From contig JAOADO010000005.1 of assembly GCA_026417275.1 (NCBI GenBank), positions 1 through 54,102 of the forward strand: 54,102 nucleotides of DNA, written 5' to 3'. Shown here in pieces: positions 1-7,895 of this stretch. The position numbers and the translations under genes were made by a program. Every line of letters starts with the position of its first letter. Position 1 is the first letter of the stretch. This DNA comes from Verrucomicrobiia bacterium (GTDB lineage: Bacteria > Verrucomicrobiota > Verrucomicrobiae > Limisphaerales > JAKPVM01). The notes below the pieces were generated by a model, which was not told the DNA's origin, made no database searches, and worked only from the letters and a program-made list of their open reading frames with translations.

Positions 1-109
1 TGCTATAGGAATCTACAAAAATAATCTCATCTGCCCACTGAAGAGACTCTAAACATGGTCGAATATTTGGTTCATCGTTATAACCTATCACTACTGCGGA
101 TATCTTCAT
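1..109 (-). CDS. Glycosyltransferase family 2, N-terminal fragment (cut by window edge)
   Basis: Only the first 36 codons lie in the window; the rest runs off the left edge. The minus-strand reading from the ATG at 107-109 begins MKISAVVIGYNDEPNI and continues with CLESLQWADEIIFVDSYS. This is the first beta strand, the N-D-E nucleotide-binding turn and the 'ADEIIFVDS' strand of family 2 (GT-A) glycosyltransferases, most like the WaaE/KdtX-type enzymes that add sugars to lipopolysaccharide core or surface glycans. The acceptor cannot be judged from this fragment. The gene is transcribed leftwards. The 219 bp before the next gene hold nothing recognisable beyond AT-rich spacer. Confidence 0.8.
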   Translation of the reverse strand, partial: MKISAVVIGYNDEPNIRPCLESLQWADEIIFVDSYS

Positions 110-328
110 AAATCCAGAATAAAATATTCTTAAACTTCAATCAATCAGCTTAACGATTAATATAATAAAAGAAAAATGAGTCTTTAAATAATTGACCGTA
201 ATAAGTTTTTTAAAACTCAAATGTGTCAGAAAGATAGACAAAAAACAGTTTATTGGAAATCAAAATTATAGAGGTACTTTCCGCTGTAGCCTCTTTGTTG
301 TCTTAATAAATTTATTTTTAATCATTGC

Positions 329-574
329 TTACTGCTTCTCGTATTCTCCCTTGCTTACTTTTTTATATACAGTGAATCCAGCGGCTTTGGCATCGGATAT
401 GGAGAGCGGTTTTAATTTGTTTGGTGTGTTAAAATTGGAGATGACCTTCCGCACCGGGCGTTTGCATGCCGGGCATTTCGTCAAAGGCGGTGCGTTGATT
501 GGACGATACAGGGTAAACCTGCCGCCGCAAACCACACAATCGCCATCGCAAAGTTCGTATTCGTAAATTGGCAT
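329..574 (-). CDS. FmdB-family putative regulatory zinc-ribbon protein
   Basis: An 81-residue protein that starts MPIYEYELCDGDC and carries two cysteine pairs, CVVC near residue 13 and CPAC near residue 35, forming a predicted zinc ribbon. The MPIYEY start and the spacing are typical of the FmdB/CxxC_CxxC family of small putative regulatory proteins. The name comes from an ORF in a formamidase operon; the molecular role of the family is not established. The tail after residue 50 has no recognisable domain but contains 'DAKAAGFTVYKK', as often seen in this family. It lies 49 bp downstream of the DNA glycosylase gene on the same strand and may be co-transcribed with it. Confidence 0.8.
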   Translation of the reverse strand: MPIYEYELCDGDCVVCGGRFTLYRPINAPPLTKCPACKRPVRKVISNFNTPNKLKPLSISDAKAAGFTVYKKVSKGEYEKQ

Positions 575-623
575 AAGCTGTTAAAAACTGTGTTTACAGT
601 TCTATAACTAATATTTATTAAGG

Positions 624-1328
624 TCAGGAAATTTTCAACCCCGCCCATTTTTTTTCGCTTTTCAGCAACGACTTTAATGGACACAGGTCGCATTTTGGAT
701 TTCTGTTTTTGCAAAAATTTTTACCAATCATCACGAGCTGAGCGTGATAGTCCTGCCAGTAATCCAGGATGTCTTTGACATCGGCATCATTTAAGTTGTT
801 TTCACAAATTGCCTGAACTTCATCGTAATCTGCGTCTTCCGAACACCATTCATGTCTGGAAAAGATTCGCCTTGTGTATGCGTCCACGACAAAAATCAAA
901 TGGTGTCCTGCATACAACATCATACTGTCTGAGGTTTCTTTGCCGATTCCATTGATAGCAAGCAATCTATGACGCACCTCTGTTCTCTCGCCTTCGAGCA
1001 ATTTTTGAACATTGCCTTCAAATTTTTCAACAAGTGTATTTATAAAATTTTTCAATCGCTTTGCTTTGATGTTGAAGTATCCAGATGGTTTAATGTGGAT
1101 GGCAATTTCCTCCAGAGTCAACTTATAAAGTCTCTGCGGCGAAAGCAAACCCGCGTTTTTCAAATTCTGAATAGCTTTTTCTACATTCGTCCAGGCGGTA
1201 TTTTGAGTAAGAATTGCGCCGACGCAAATCTCGAAGTCCGTTTCTCCAGGCCACCAATTTTGATGTCCAAACCGCTCAAACGATAAGCAATACGCTTCTT
1301 TAAGTTCTCTCTGCAGTCGTCTATCCAT
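624..1328 (-). CDS. Endonuclease III-like DNA glycosylase (HhH-GPD superfamily, COG2231/MagIII-like)
   Basis: A 234-residue base-excision-repair glycosylase. 'VGAILTQNTAWTNVEKAI' (about residues 36-53) is the typical helix after the N-terminus, and 'LLAINGIGKETSDSMMLYA' (122-140) is the helix-hairpin-helix that binds DNA. Asp149 in 'VVDAYTRR' is the conserved catalytic aspartate. The position of the endonuclease III lyase lysine is Glu131 (GIGKET instead of GxGxKT), so a monofunctional glycosylase without AP-lyase activity is expected, as known for MagIII-type enzymes. Cys206, Cys213 and Cys216 match three ligands of the 4Fe-4S motif C-x6-C-x2-C-x5-C, but the fourth position (222) is Leu. It is divergent from the molybdenum-carrier-like gene, with starts 66 bp apart. 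Confidence 0.85.
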   Translation of the reverse strand: MDRRLQRELKEAYCLSFERFGHQNWWPGETDFEICVGAILTQNTAWTNVEKAIQNLKNAGLLSPQRLYKLTLEEIAIHIKPSGYFNIKAKRLKNFINTLVEKFEGNVQKLLEGERTEVRHRLLAINGIGKETSDSMMLYAGHHLIFVVDAYTRRIFSRHEWCSEDADYDEVQAICENNLNDADVKDILDYWQDYHAQLVMIGKNFCKNRNPKCDLCPLKSLLKSEKKWAGLKIS

Positions 1329-1394
1329 TCAAAACCTGATTTTAATCGCGTTGTTTTATTACACATTTCTTTTAGAATATCAATTGTTAAATAA

Positions 1395-1907
1395 ATGACG
1401 CAAAACGAAAAACCAGGCAATAGTGGGGGCTTTATAATAATTTCGGGTGGGCAAACAGGGGCGGATAGAGCGGCTCTGGATTTTGCCATAGAGAATGGAA
1501 TTCCGCATGGTGGATGGTGCCCTGCTGGACGCAAAGCCGAAGATGGCATTATTCCCCCAATCTACAATCTAAAAGAAACTAAAAGCTCTGATTATCCGCC
1601 GCGAACGAAAAAGAACATCATAGAAGCCGACGTTACCGTTGTGTTCACCATGGGTGGCAAGTTTGACCGCGGAACTGCCCTTACGGTTAAACTGCTGAAG
1701 CAACTCGGGAAATCACATATCGTTATTTCAGGTGTTGATGGTATTGAAAAAGCGGCGGAAATGATAGATGAATTCCTGGCAAAAACAAATCCCAGAATCC
1801 TTAACGTCGCAGGTCCAAGGCAGAGTTCGCAGCCTTCGATTTACGAGTTTGTCATTAAGGTTTTGCAGAAATCCACGTGGCTGAAGAAGCAGGGCAGGTA
1901 TAACTAA
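1395..1907 (+). CDS. Putative molybdenum carrier protein (SLOG/Rossmann fold)
   Basis: A 170-residue protein with the family signature 'IIISGGQTGADRAALDFA' (about residues 15-32) followed by 'GIPHGGWCPAGRKAEDG' and 'IIEADVTVVFTMG'. These match the putative molybdenum cofactor carrier family, related to the lysine-decarboxylase-like/SLOG Rossmann proteins. Members are thought to bind a nucleotide-like ligand in the GGQTG loop. Binding of molybdenum cofactor is known only for an algal relative and should not be assumed. No molybdenum-cofactor gene lies near, so the context gives no support for that role; a nucleotide-sensing role is an alternative. The gene stands alone, convergent with the aminotransferase. 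Confidence 0.75.
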   Translation: MTQNEKPGNSGGFIIISGGQTGADRAALDFAIENGIPHGGWCPAGRKAEDGIIPPIYNLKETKSSDYPPRTKKNIIEADVTVVFTMGGKFDRGTALTVKLLKQLGKSHIVISGVDGIEKAAEMIDEFLAKTNPRILNVAGPRQSSQPSIYEFVIKVLQKSTWLKKQGRYN

Positions 1908-1956
1908 TTTTTGAGTTAAGTAAGAATCTGAGTGTAAGTTAACAGACAGTGAGTCT

Positions 1957-3219
1957 TCAATAATTCTTATTCCTTAGTTCTTTTAGAGCCTTTGCAAGAA
2001 TTTCATACTGTTCCAGATAATTGTATAATTGTGCGGATATTCGGAGCGTTCTTTGAGGGTAATTTTCCCAGGGAGCAACCGGGACTTCTATTTTATATTT
2101 TTCCATGAGTTTATTTTGCAAGGCGTCTGAATACAGGGCAGTCTTTGGGGGCTCATTTATGGATGAATTCCAGATGCGAAAAGCCGCCATCGAACCAATC
2201 ATGTCGTCGGGCGCTGGAGGTTCAATTTCCAGATGAGTACAAATCATGTTGCGCGCCGCAAGTGCGAGTGCGCGGTTTCTTGCCATAATAGTTTGCCAGC
2301 CGCCATCGACAAGTGATTCCAGATATTTGATAGCCATCGGCACGGAGAGGTATGGACTTGGGTCGTGCGTCCCTGTCCATCCGAATTCAATTAAATAGCG
2401 TGAACGGTCTGTTCTTGGGGAATTTGCACCATGGCTGATTGCAATGGGTCTAATCTTGTCAATCCACTGCTTTTTAACATATAGGAATGCTGAACCCTTT
2501 GGAGAGCACAGCCATTTATGGCAATTTCCGGTGTAAAAATCGGCATCAAGTTTTTTCAAACTTAATGGCAACATTCCCGCTGTATGCGCCCCATCAATTA
2601 AAACTGGTATGCCAGTTGTTTTTGCCTTCTTCACTATTTCTTCAACTGGGAAAGCAAGTCCTGTCGGACTCGTTACGTGGTCAATCATTATCAATTTTGT
2701 TCTTTCCGTAACGGAAGAAAATATTGATGCTGAAATTTCATCGGTACGTTTCAATGGGAAAGGAATTCTTGCCACAACAACTTTTGCTCCGCTCTTTTCC
2801 GCCACAACATTGACGGCGTTTTTACAGGCGTTGTATTCATGGTTTGTGATGAGGATTTCGTCGCCAAGTTTAAAGCTCAAAGAATTTAGCACGCAGTTTA
2901 CCCCATATGTCGCATTTGGTACGAAAACCAGCTGTTCTGGAATTCCATCGAGAAAATGAGCAATCTCTGTGCGTGCTTCATCGAGCAACGGCTCTAAATC
3001 TCTAACAAAAAATTGCACAGGCTCTTGTTCCATTTGCGTGCGAATCTGATTCTGAAACTCCAGGACTGCTTTTGGACAACTCCCGAATGAGCCGTGATTA
3101 AGAAAGATAATATCCCTATCCAGCATCCATAAACGTGGGTCTGCCGCCGGTTTTTCAAGTAAATTTTTGCTGAGCATTTCCATGTTACGAAGGTACGATA
3201 AAAACAAACGGTTTTTCAA
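1957..3219 (-). CDS. Class V PLP-dependent aminotransferase (isopenicillin N epimerase-like)
   Basis: A 420-residue (longest reading) fold-type I PLP enzyme. 'IIFLNHGSFGSCP' near residue 38 is the N-terminal substrate loop of isopenicillin N epimerase-like and cysteine-desulfurase-like proteins, Asp209 in 'VLIDGAH' should pair with the pyridine nitrogen, and Lys235 in 'GNCHKWL' is the predicted Schiff-base lysine. The long reading starts at a TTG; ATG codons at 3183 and 3177 lie just inside and the conserved part begins only after residue 30, so an ATG start is equally possible. The C-terminus 'TLRISAQLYNYLEQYEIL' is normal for the family. The substrate is not predictable; no pathway genes are adjacent. 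Confidence 0.85.
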   Translation of the reverse strand: MKNRLFLSYLRNMEMLSKNLLEKPAADPRLWMLDRDIIFLNHGSFGSCPKAVLEFQNQIRTQMEQEPVQFFVRDLEPLLDEARTEIAHFLDGIPEQLVFVPNATYGVNCVLNSLSFKLGDEILITNHEYNACKNAVNVVAEKSGAKVVVARIPFPLKRTDEISASIFSSVTERTKLIMIDHVTSPTGLAFPVEEIVKKAKTTGIPVLIDGAHTAGMLPLSLKKLDADFYTGNCHKWLCSPKGSAFLYVKKQWIDKIRPIAISHGANSPRTDRSRYLIEFGWTGTHDPSPYLSVPMAIKYLESLVDGGWQTIMARNRALALAARNMICTHLEIEPPAPDDMIGSMAAFRIWNSSINEPPKTALYSDALQNKLMEKYKIEVPVAPWENYPQRTLRISAQLYNYLEQYEILAKALKELRNKNY

Positions 3220-3280
3220 AGAGATTTATATTGTTCCCCTGCGTTTTATTGAAGCAAATTATAAGAAAATTTTCTCCAGA

Positions 3281-3883
3281 TTATATATGACCAGGATTTT
3301 TATCATTGGTCCCGGGAGCATCATTCTCTTTGGGTATGATTTCCTGATGAATTTCGAGTGTCTTTTTTATCTCTGCAGGTTCATTTTTTGCAAATAACGG
3401 TTTTACATCTGCCAGATTCAAATCCGCAAAATCGAGATTCATGTTCGGGGAACGTTCTTTTGCAGACATTATTTGCTTCGCTAAACTTGGAATAATATTG
3501 GAAGCATAATATTTTATGGCTCCAGCACTAATAGATGATTTAAAAATCACTACAAGAACGCAGTGTTCATCTATTTCGAGTATCAATGTACTGAATTTTT
3601 CCCCCTGTTGCATCATGCCGGTTATTTTTGCCTCATTGAGCAATCCTGCCAGATATGCCGAGGCGTTATAAGCGTTAGATGCAAGTGTAGCTATCGTGAC
3701 ACTGTCAAATTTCTCTTTTTCTCCGCAGGCATGAATCAAGTATCCTGCTTTCTCAACAATCAAAGCAAGACTGGCGTCGCTTTTTGATATTAAATCATCG
3801 AGGTTCTTATCGAACTCGTCTAAATCCTGTTGTGTAAGCTGTGGAAAACCATTCATTTGATTAATATTTTTTTGCCCCGTCAT
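3281..3883 (-). CDS. Roadblock/LC7 domain protein (MglB-like)
   Basis: A 200-residue protein whose first 130 residues form a Roadblock/LC7 domain. 'DDLISKSDASLALIVEKAG' begins helix 1 and strand 1, and 'MMQQGEKFSTLILEIDEHC' and 'VLVVIFKSSISAGAIKYY' form the later strands and last helix. In bacteria such proteins act as partners or GTPase-activating proteins of MglA-type GTPases in cell polarity and motility (established for MglB of Myxococcus and Thermus). The last 60 residues are polar and low in complexity, likely disordered. Its start overlaps the end of the MglA-like gene by 23 bp, which implies translational coupling, so it is very probably the partner of that GTPase. Confidence 0.85.
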   Translation of the reverse strand: MTGQKNINQMNGFPQLTQQDLDEFDKNLDDLISKSDASLALIVEKAGYLIHACGEKEKFDSVTIATLASNAYNASAYLAGLLNEAKITGMMQQGEKFSTLILEIDEHCVLVVIFKSSISAGAIKYYASNIIPSLAKQIMSAKERSPNMNLDFADLNLADVKPLFAKNEPAEIKKTLEIHQEIIPKENDAPGTNDKNPGHI

Positions 3884-4475
3884 TTATAAACTTTTGCAAC
3901 AATAATTTACTTATCATGTTCAGAGTCTCAAACACGCCTTCGCATTTTGTGGCAACCGATGAAAAAGCCGGTACTGCCACATCTCTGTTGTTTAAAAGAT
4001 ATTCCATATATTCAATCGGGGCAACATTTGGCAGGTCACGTTTATTATATTGCAGAACATAAGGAATATCGTCAAGATTCATTTTAAGAGTTTTCAAATT
4101 GTCAATCATATTTTGAAAACTCTCCACATTTTCAGCCATTTTGTCGTATTGTGAATCTGCTACAAAAACAATGCCGTCTACTCCTCTTAGAACAAGTTGT
4201 CGTGTTGTGTTGTAAATAACCTGTCCTGGCACGGTGTATAACTGAAACTTGGTTTTGTATCCTTTAATTGCCACAGCCTCCAGAGGGAAGAAATCGAAAA
4301 ACAGAGTTCTATCAGAACTGGTAGCAAGCGAAACCATTTTCCCTTTCTCCTCTGGTCTTGCCACTTTTATATTGGCATGAATCTGCTCAAGATTAGTTGT
4401 TTTACCGCACTTTGCGGGTCCGTAATACACAATCTTTAACTGAATCTCTTTTGTTGCCTGATTAATTATAGCCAT
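3861..4475 (-). CDS. MglA-like small Ras-family GTPase
   Basis: A 204-residue cytoplasmic GTPase. G1/P-loop is GPAKCGKTT (19-27); G3 is TVPGQ (81-85), with Thr where Ras has Asp, the hallmark of the MglA family; G4 is NKRD (144-147); 'SSVATKCEG' near residue 175 is a candidate G5. The N-terminus 'INQATKEIQLKIVYYGPA' closely follows Myxococcus and Thermus MglA. MglA cycles between GTP and GDP states to mark a cell pole and control motility or polarity, with a roadblock protein as its regulator. Here one roadblock gene precedes it (16 bp gap) and another overlaps its end, so the three probably form one module. GGGAAAG lies just upstream of the ATG as a Shine-Dalgarno-like site. Confidence 0.93.
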   Translation of the reverse strand: MAIINQATKEIQLKIVYYGPAKCGKTTNLEQIHANIKVARPEEKGKMVSLATSSDRTLFFDFFPLEAVAIKGYKTKFQLYTVPGQVIYNTTRQLVLRGVDGIVFVADSQYDKMAENVESFQNMIDNLKTLKMNLDDIPYVLQYNKRDLPNVAPIEYMEYLLNNRDVAVPAFSSVATKCEGVFETLNMISKLLLQKFINDGAKKY

Positions 4476-4491
4476 AGTTCTTTCCCGGGAT

Positions 4492-6207
4492 TTATTTCCT
4501 CAAAGGTTTTGTAAATTCGTCCGCAATAAATTGAAAAATCTCGATTGATGGCGCGGGTTTGTCTTTTTCTCCCACGACTACGAAGTAAATGTTTCCGCTC
4601 TTGCACACACAAATCCAGCAATCTTCACATGCAATCGTTACGTTGCTAATCTGTCCCAATTTTAAATCTTCTATATAATGCAATAATTTTGAAAAAATCT
4701 CCGGCACAAATCCGGCGAGGGCTTCTGGTTTAATTTCGATTGGTAATTTTGCAACAACCGGCAGTCCATCCTTTATTGCAATCATTGCCCCTTTAACCCC
4801 GGGCAAAGACAATGTATGTTGAATTACCTCATTTGGCGACCATATAGGTTTGTCTGGTTTGTTAAAAATCTCTCCAAGCGTCTTTGGTCTTGAAGCTTCT
4901 TGTTTAAAGGCAATAACCTTCTCTGGTTGCGCTTTAATAGGTTCTTTTTCTGCAATCGGTTCAGAAACCGATGGAAGTTTGGGCTCCACCTTCGGCGCTG
5001 TTGGCGCAGGTTTAATAGAGATTGGAATAGATGGTGGTTTTCCCTCGCTGATTTGCGCTCGTTCATTAACGGCGGTGCCAATTGCAATCGGTTTTTCAAT
5101 CTGCGGTTGAGCGGGCTCTTTCTTCTCAGATTGTATTCTCAATGCTTCCTTCTTTGCTTCGCCGCCATGCTGTTCAAACAAATCAGGAAGCTCTTCGTTC
5201 AAAACCACTTTCTTGATGGGTGTAGGTTTTCTTATGCGTGCAAGAAACAATGGCGCGATAATTGCAAGCGGTAATTCCAAATTTGTTTCTGGACTCAAAA
5301 TTCCATTTGGCGTCTGCGGTTCTATCCACTTGCTCAACTTTTCCCATGTAAAAACAACTTTGCCGACCTTCATCTGTGGCTCAAGTTCATCAACTGGAAT
5401 AGATATTCTCCGTTCAAGAATCCCATTCTCTTCCAGCTTTTGTTGTATTTCTTTAGGCCACCCCTGAGATAACACTTTAACTTCGACAGAAATTAAATCC
5501 TCTCGATTGGTAATTGGTCCTTTTATCGTATTTCCGCTACTTGCCGATGCCTTATCACTCTCTACCTTCTTTAAGTCAACGCGTTCTGTTTCTTCTACAT
5601 TTACCGCTGGAGATGGAATGCTTCTCTGTTCTTCATCAATACTATCCTTTTTTTCGATTTTTCGGCTGACCTTTACTTCCGCTATTCTCTCCCCTCTGGT
5701 TCCAAAAACATCGGGTATATCATCTGCTACAACAACCATCTTCTGGTCCATTCTCCTTCTCAGCAAAGGCATCGTCTGCGCAAGGATTTGGTCGAGAGGT
5801 AATTCAATAATTTCATTGTCAAGTGACCGTTCCAGAGAAAAAATCCCTTCTGGTGACGCGCTCTTTAATTCCCGAAAAGTTATCCTTACAGCACCGCCAG
5901 ATAATTGAGGCAATACCCTGCCAATAGAAAATTGAATCACCGTATCGCTTGCAGGTTCATTCAAAACCGCCTTCCTTAAATTAACAGGCAAGGTAGAGAT
6001 AACCGATTTTAGTGAAATTGAAATATAACCCTTCTCCTCAACGCGTGAGTGTTGAGGTGTAATCGGTTTATCGACTGTCGCGGGAGATACACCCTCCTCC
6101 TGCGACACAACCACTACCCTCTTCGGTGGCTCTCCCTGCTCAACCACTGGCGGGGAAGGTTTCCCCTTCTGCTGTCTTCCAAGAAGTCTCTTTAAAAAGC
6201 CAATCAT
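4492..6207 (-). CDS. Large three-part protein with duplicated N-terminal domain and C-terminal roadblock domain
   Basis: A 571-residue protein without signal peptide or membrane segment. Residues about 61-170 and 238-347 are clear copies of one another: each begins 'ISxxxK', has a basic 'LxxPxxxRK'-like helix, an 'LP..' element near its end, and finishes in (D/E)-(I/L)-P-D-(V/L)-F followed by a Gly-containing loop (DIPDVF at 163-168, ELPDLF at 339-344). I cannot assign these repeats to a named family. A Pro/Glu/Lys-rich linker (about 350-445) leads to a roadblock-like domain (about 455-571, 'GVKGAMIAIKDGLPVVAKLP'). First gene of the operon with the MglA-like GTPase and MglB-like protein; I infer a scaffold or effector that ties the GTPase to another structure. 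Confidence 0.75.
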   Translation of the reverse strand: MIGFLKRLLGRQQKGKPSPPVVEQGEPPKRVVVVSQEEGVSPATVDKPITPQHSRVEEKGYISISLKSVISTLPVNLRKAVLNEPASDTVIQFSIGRVLPQLSGGAVRITFRELKSASPEGIFSLERSLDNEIIELPLDQILAQTMPLLRRRMDQKMVVVADDIPDVFGTRGERIAEVKVSRKIEKKDSIDEEQRSIPSPAVNVEETERVDLKKVESDKASASSGNTIKGPITNREDLISVEVKVLSQGWPKEIQQKLEENGILERRISIPVDELEPQMKVGKVVFTWEKLSKWIEPQTPNGILSPETNLELPLAIIAPLFLARIRKPTPIKKVVLNEELPDLFEQHGGEAKKEALRIQSEKKEPAQPQIEKPIAIGTAVNERAQISEGKPPSIPISIKPAPTAPKVEPKLPSVSEPIAEKEPIKAQPEKVIAFKQEASRPKTLGEIFNKPDKPIWSPNEVIQHTLSLPGVKGAMIAIKDGLPVVAKLPIEIKPEALAGFVPEIFSKLLHYIEDLKLGQISNVTIACEDCWICVCKSGNIYFVVVGEKDKPAPSIEIFQFIADEFTKPLRK

Positions 6208-6939
6208 TGGCTATATACTATAAGTTTGGTTTATCAATGTAAAGCATTCTTTAACCTAATCTAAATATAGACTCAATAATCGGAAACTTTACAGGAGTTA
6301 AATCAACTCGCCGCAATATTTAACCAAAACAGTCCTGAGGCGTTTGGTTTATTCCATAAATCCAGATTTTACAATTAGATAAAGATTTTTTAAATCTTCC
6401 AGGTCGAATGGCGAGTTTCGTCCACACTGCTCAGAATAAAAAACAAACAAATGCCAGAGAGGTTGTCCCCCCACCAGAAAACAAATATAGGATGGAATCG
6501 GATTTCTGGTCGCGCTCGGACAATGTGGGGGTGTATCCCCGGAAGGCAGACAAGTCCCACGCTGGGGAAGGGGGAAAGCGCCTTGTGAACATATCGTTTT
6601 GTGCCTGGAGGCAACATTCCGTCAGAAGAGAACCATCTACACGGACGATAATAACTTCCTTCATCGCAGTGCATGTTTTCCGCAAAAGCAGGACTGTTTC
6701 ACTACCGCCCCCGATTCTTTTTTATTAATTTGCTATTTTTAATACACTATTGGGATTATGGAGTTTATTGCAAAAATATAGTGAAACCGCAAAATCTGGA
6801 TAAAACCTTTTATTGCTAACATGATGGGAAAAGACGGATTCCTTGCGTCTTTGAACACCAGTAGAAGAAGTGGGCTCTTTGGATTGAATCTTCTGATTTT
6901 CCTCAACAGGGCGAGTTGACACAGAATCTCTGATAAAAA
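6208..6939. other. Non-coding stretch between the roadblock operon and the ThuA gene
   Basis: About 730 bp without a convincing gene. 6208-6390 is AT-rich and must hold the promoter of the roadblock operon; TATAGT (6217-6222, minus strand) with TTTACA (6238-6243) at a short 15-bp spacing is a weak candidate that would give an almost leaderless mRNA. 6390-6724 is a GC-richer block with inverted repeats, listed separately. 6725-6939 is AT-rich again. Short open readings exist on both strands but none shows a recognisable domain, a good start region or a plausible composition. Confidence 0.6.
6390..6724. ncRNA. Possible structured RNA of unknown family
   Basis: A compact GC-richer block between AT-rich flanks. 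Visible pairing includes TTGTCC (6463-6468) with GGACAA (6518-6523), enclosing ACCAGAAA (6472-6479) with TTTCTGGT (6503-6510), then a GGGG/CCCC hairpin near 6526-6540, and a possible long-range pair CGTCC (6419-6423) with GGACG (6642-6646). The plus strand ends in a T-run (about 6717-6723), which suggests plus-strand transcription, but no clear terminator stem precedes it, so the strand is left open. I checked for tmRNA, RNase P RNA, 6S RNA, SRP RNA and cobalamin riboswitch hallmarks and found none. It could also be a degraded gene or mobile element. Confidence 0.25.
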
Positions 6940-6980
6940 TTTGCGGCTTATTATTCACTCAGAGAACAATAAGCCGCAAA
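6931..6980 (-). terminator. Rho-independent terminator of the DUF1080-ThuA operon
   Basis: A perfect 13-bp inverted repeat, TTTGCGGCTTATT (6940-6952) with AATAAGCCGCAAA (6968-6980), with a 15-nt loop. Read on the minus strand it is followed by ATTTTTATC, a U-tract. It lies about 23 bp beyond the stop of the ThuA gene. Confidence 0.85.
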
Positions 6981-7003
6981 AACGCAAAAACTCCGGTTTT
7001 ATC

Positions 7004-7885
7004 TTACCGTCTGGGCTGTCCTTTTGGGTCTAAATTCACTGTAAAATCTTCATCTGTAAGTTGACATTCAACCCCGTTTTGCGGAACTTCAACCTTTGCT
7101 ATCCAGAGGATTGCGTTCAACACCACTTTTCTGAAACTTTCGTTTTTCCAGTTTTTATGGGAATGCCCACCAGTAAATCCAAAGCCGCGTCCGCCATCCG
7201 GCCTCTCGTAAACCCACATTACATGTTGCGGTTCTTTGTTTGTTAAAACCGCTTCGCGGACGTACGGATTGTTTTCATGTGGACCATCTTTACGATTCAA
7301 CGTAGATGCCGGCGGCAAAGCGCTCAAAATCGGGGTTACACCTTTCATTCCATCCTGGAAACGCATGTGATAATACCATTCGTCCATCATCTTAAACGGT
7401 TTTACCCCGCGCGTTACTGGATGATTTGGAAATTTTGTGAATTCCCCCTCCCAGAATGGATTTACCGACCAATCGGTTTCAAAATATCCCCCAATCCAGT
7501 TCAAAAACTCTTTTCCCCCTTTCTCTTTCGGCACTTCCACAGCGTAGTGAATACAACCAAAACCAACGCCTTTTTTCATGAGTTCATCGAGTATTTGCAG
7601 GCGGTTGCCCTGTATTGCTGGATGCCCACCACCGCCATCTGAGAAAATTACAACCGCGCTTGCGCCATCAAAGGCGTTTGCCTCTGCAGGCCAACCGTTG
7701 CTGTAAACCACGGATGTTACACCAGGCACCCCGCTTAAACACTTCTGCAGCAGCAAACATCCAGCTCGATGTTCATGGTCTCCAGGACCATGACTTGGTC
7801 TGCCTGCTATCAACACAACCTTTTTATCGGCGCCATACGTTGTCAACGCCAATCCCATCAATATTACGCCTAATATTGCTTTCAT
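7004..7885 (-). CDS. Secreted ThuA-domain protein
   Basis: A 293-residue protein with a Sec signal peptide (about residues 1-18, 'ILGVILMGLALTTYGA') followed by a ThuA-like domain related to class I glutamine amidotransferases: 'KVVLIAGRPSHGPGDHEHRAG' opens it and 'MWVYERPDGGRGFGFTGGHSH' holds the late conserved strand. ThuA was named for trehalose utilisation, but the biochemical role of these proteins is poorly defined. In PVC bacteria secreted ThuA proteins very often accompany DUF1080 proteins and appear linked to glycan breakdown. The stop of the DUF1080 gene lies 10 bp upstream of this start, so both are one operon with a shared terminator. Confidence 0.88.
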   Translation of the reverse strand: MKAILGVILMGLALTTYGADKKVVLIAGRPSHGPGDHEHRAGCLLLQKCLSGVPGVTSVVYSNGWPAEANAFDGASAVVIFSDGGGGHPAIQGNRLQILDELMKKGVGFGCIHYAVEVPKEKGGKEFLNWIGGYFETDWSVNPFWEGEFTKFPNHPVTRGVKPFKMMDEWYYHMRFQDGMKGVTPILSALPPASTLNRKDGPHENNPYVREAVLTNKEPQHVMWVYERPDGGRGFGFTGGHSHKNWKNESFRKVVLNAILWIAKVEVPQNGVECQLTDEDFTVNLDPKGQPRR

Positions 7886-7895
7886 ATATTCGTAT

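Noticed and set aside
192..566. Open reading frame of 124 codons on the plus strand
   Set aside because: It overlaps the FmdB-like gene on the other strand and has no recognisable domain; it is an antisense shadow.
6526..6562. CCCCGGAAGG segment reminiscent of the SRP RNA tetraloop
   Set aside because: The flanking conserved internal-loop sequences of SRP helix 8 (CAGG on one side, AGCAGC on the other) are absent.
6408..6728. Overlapping open readings on both strands in the GC-rich block
   Set aside because: Neither has a recognisable domain, good start site or likely protein composition; inverted repeats explain the region better.
6725..6958. 77-codon open reading on the minus strand after the ThuA operon
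   Set aside because: Its start codon lies inside the loop and stem of the terminator, and the sequence shows no family features.
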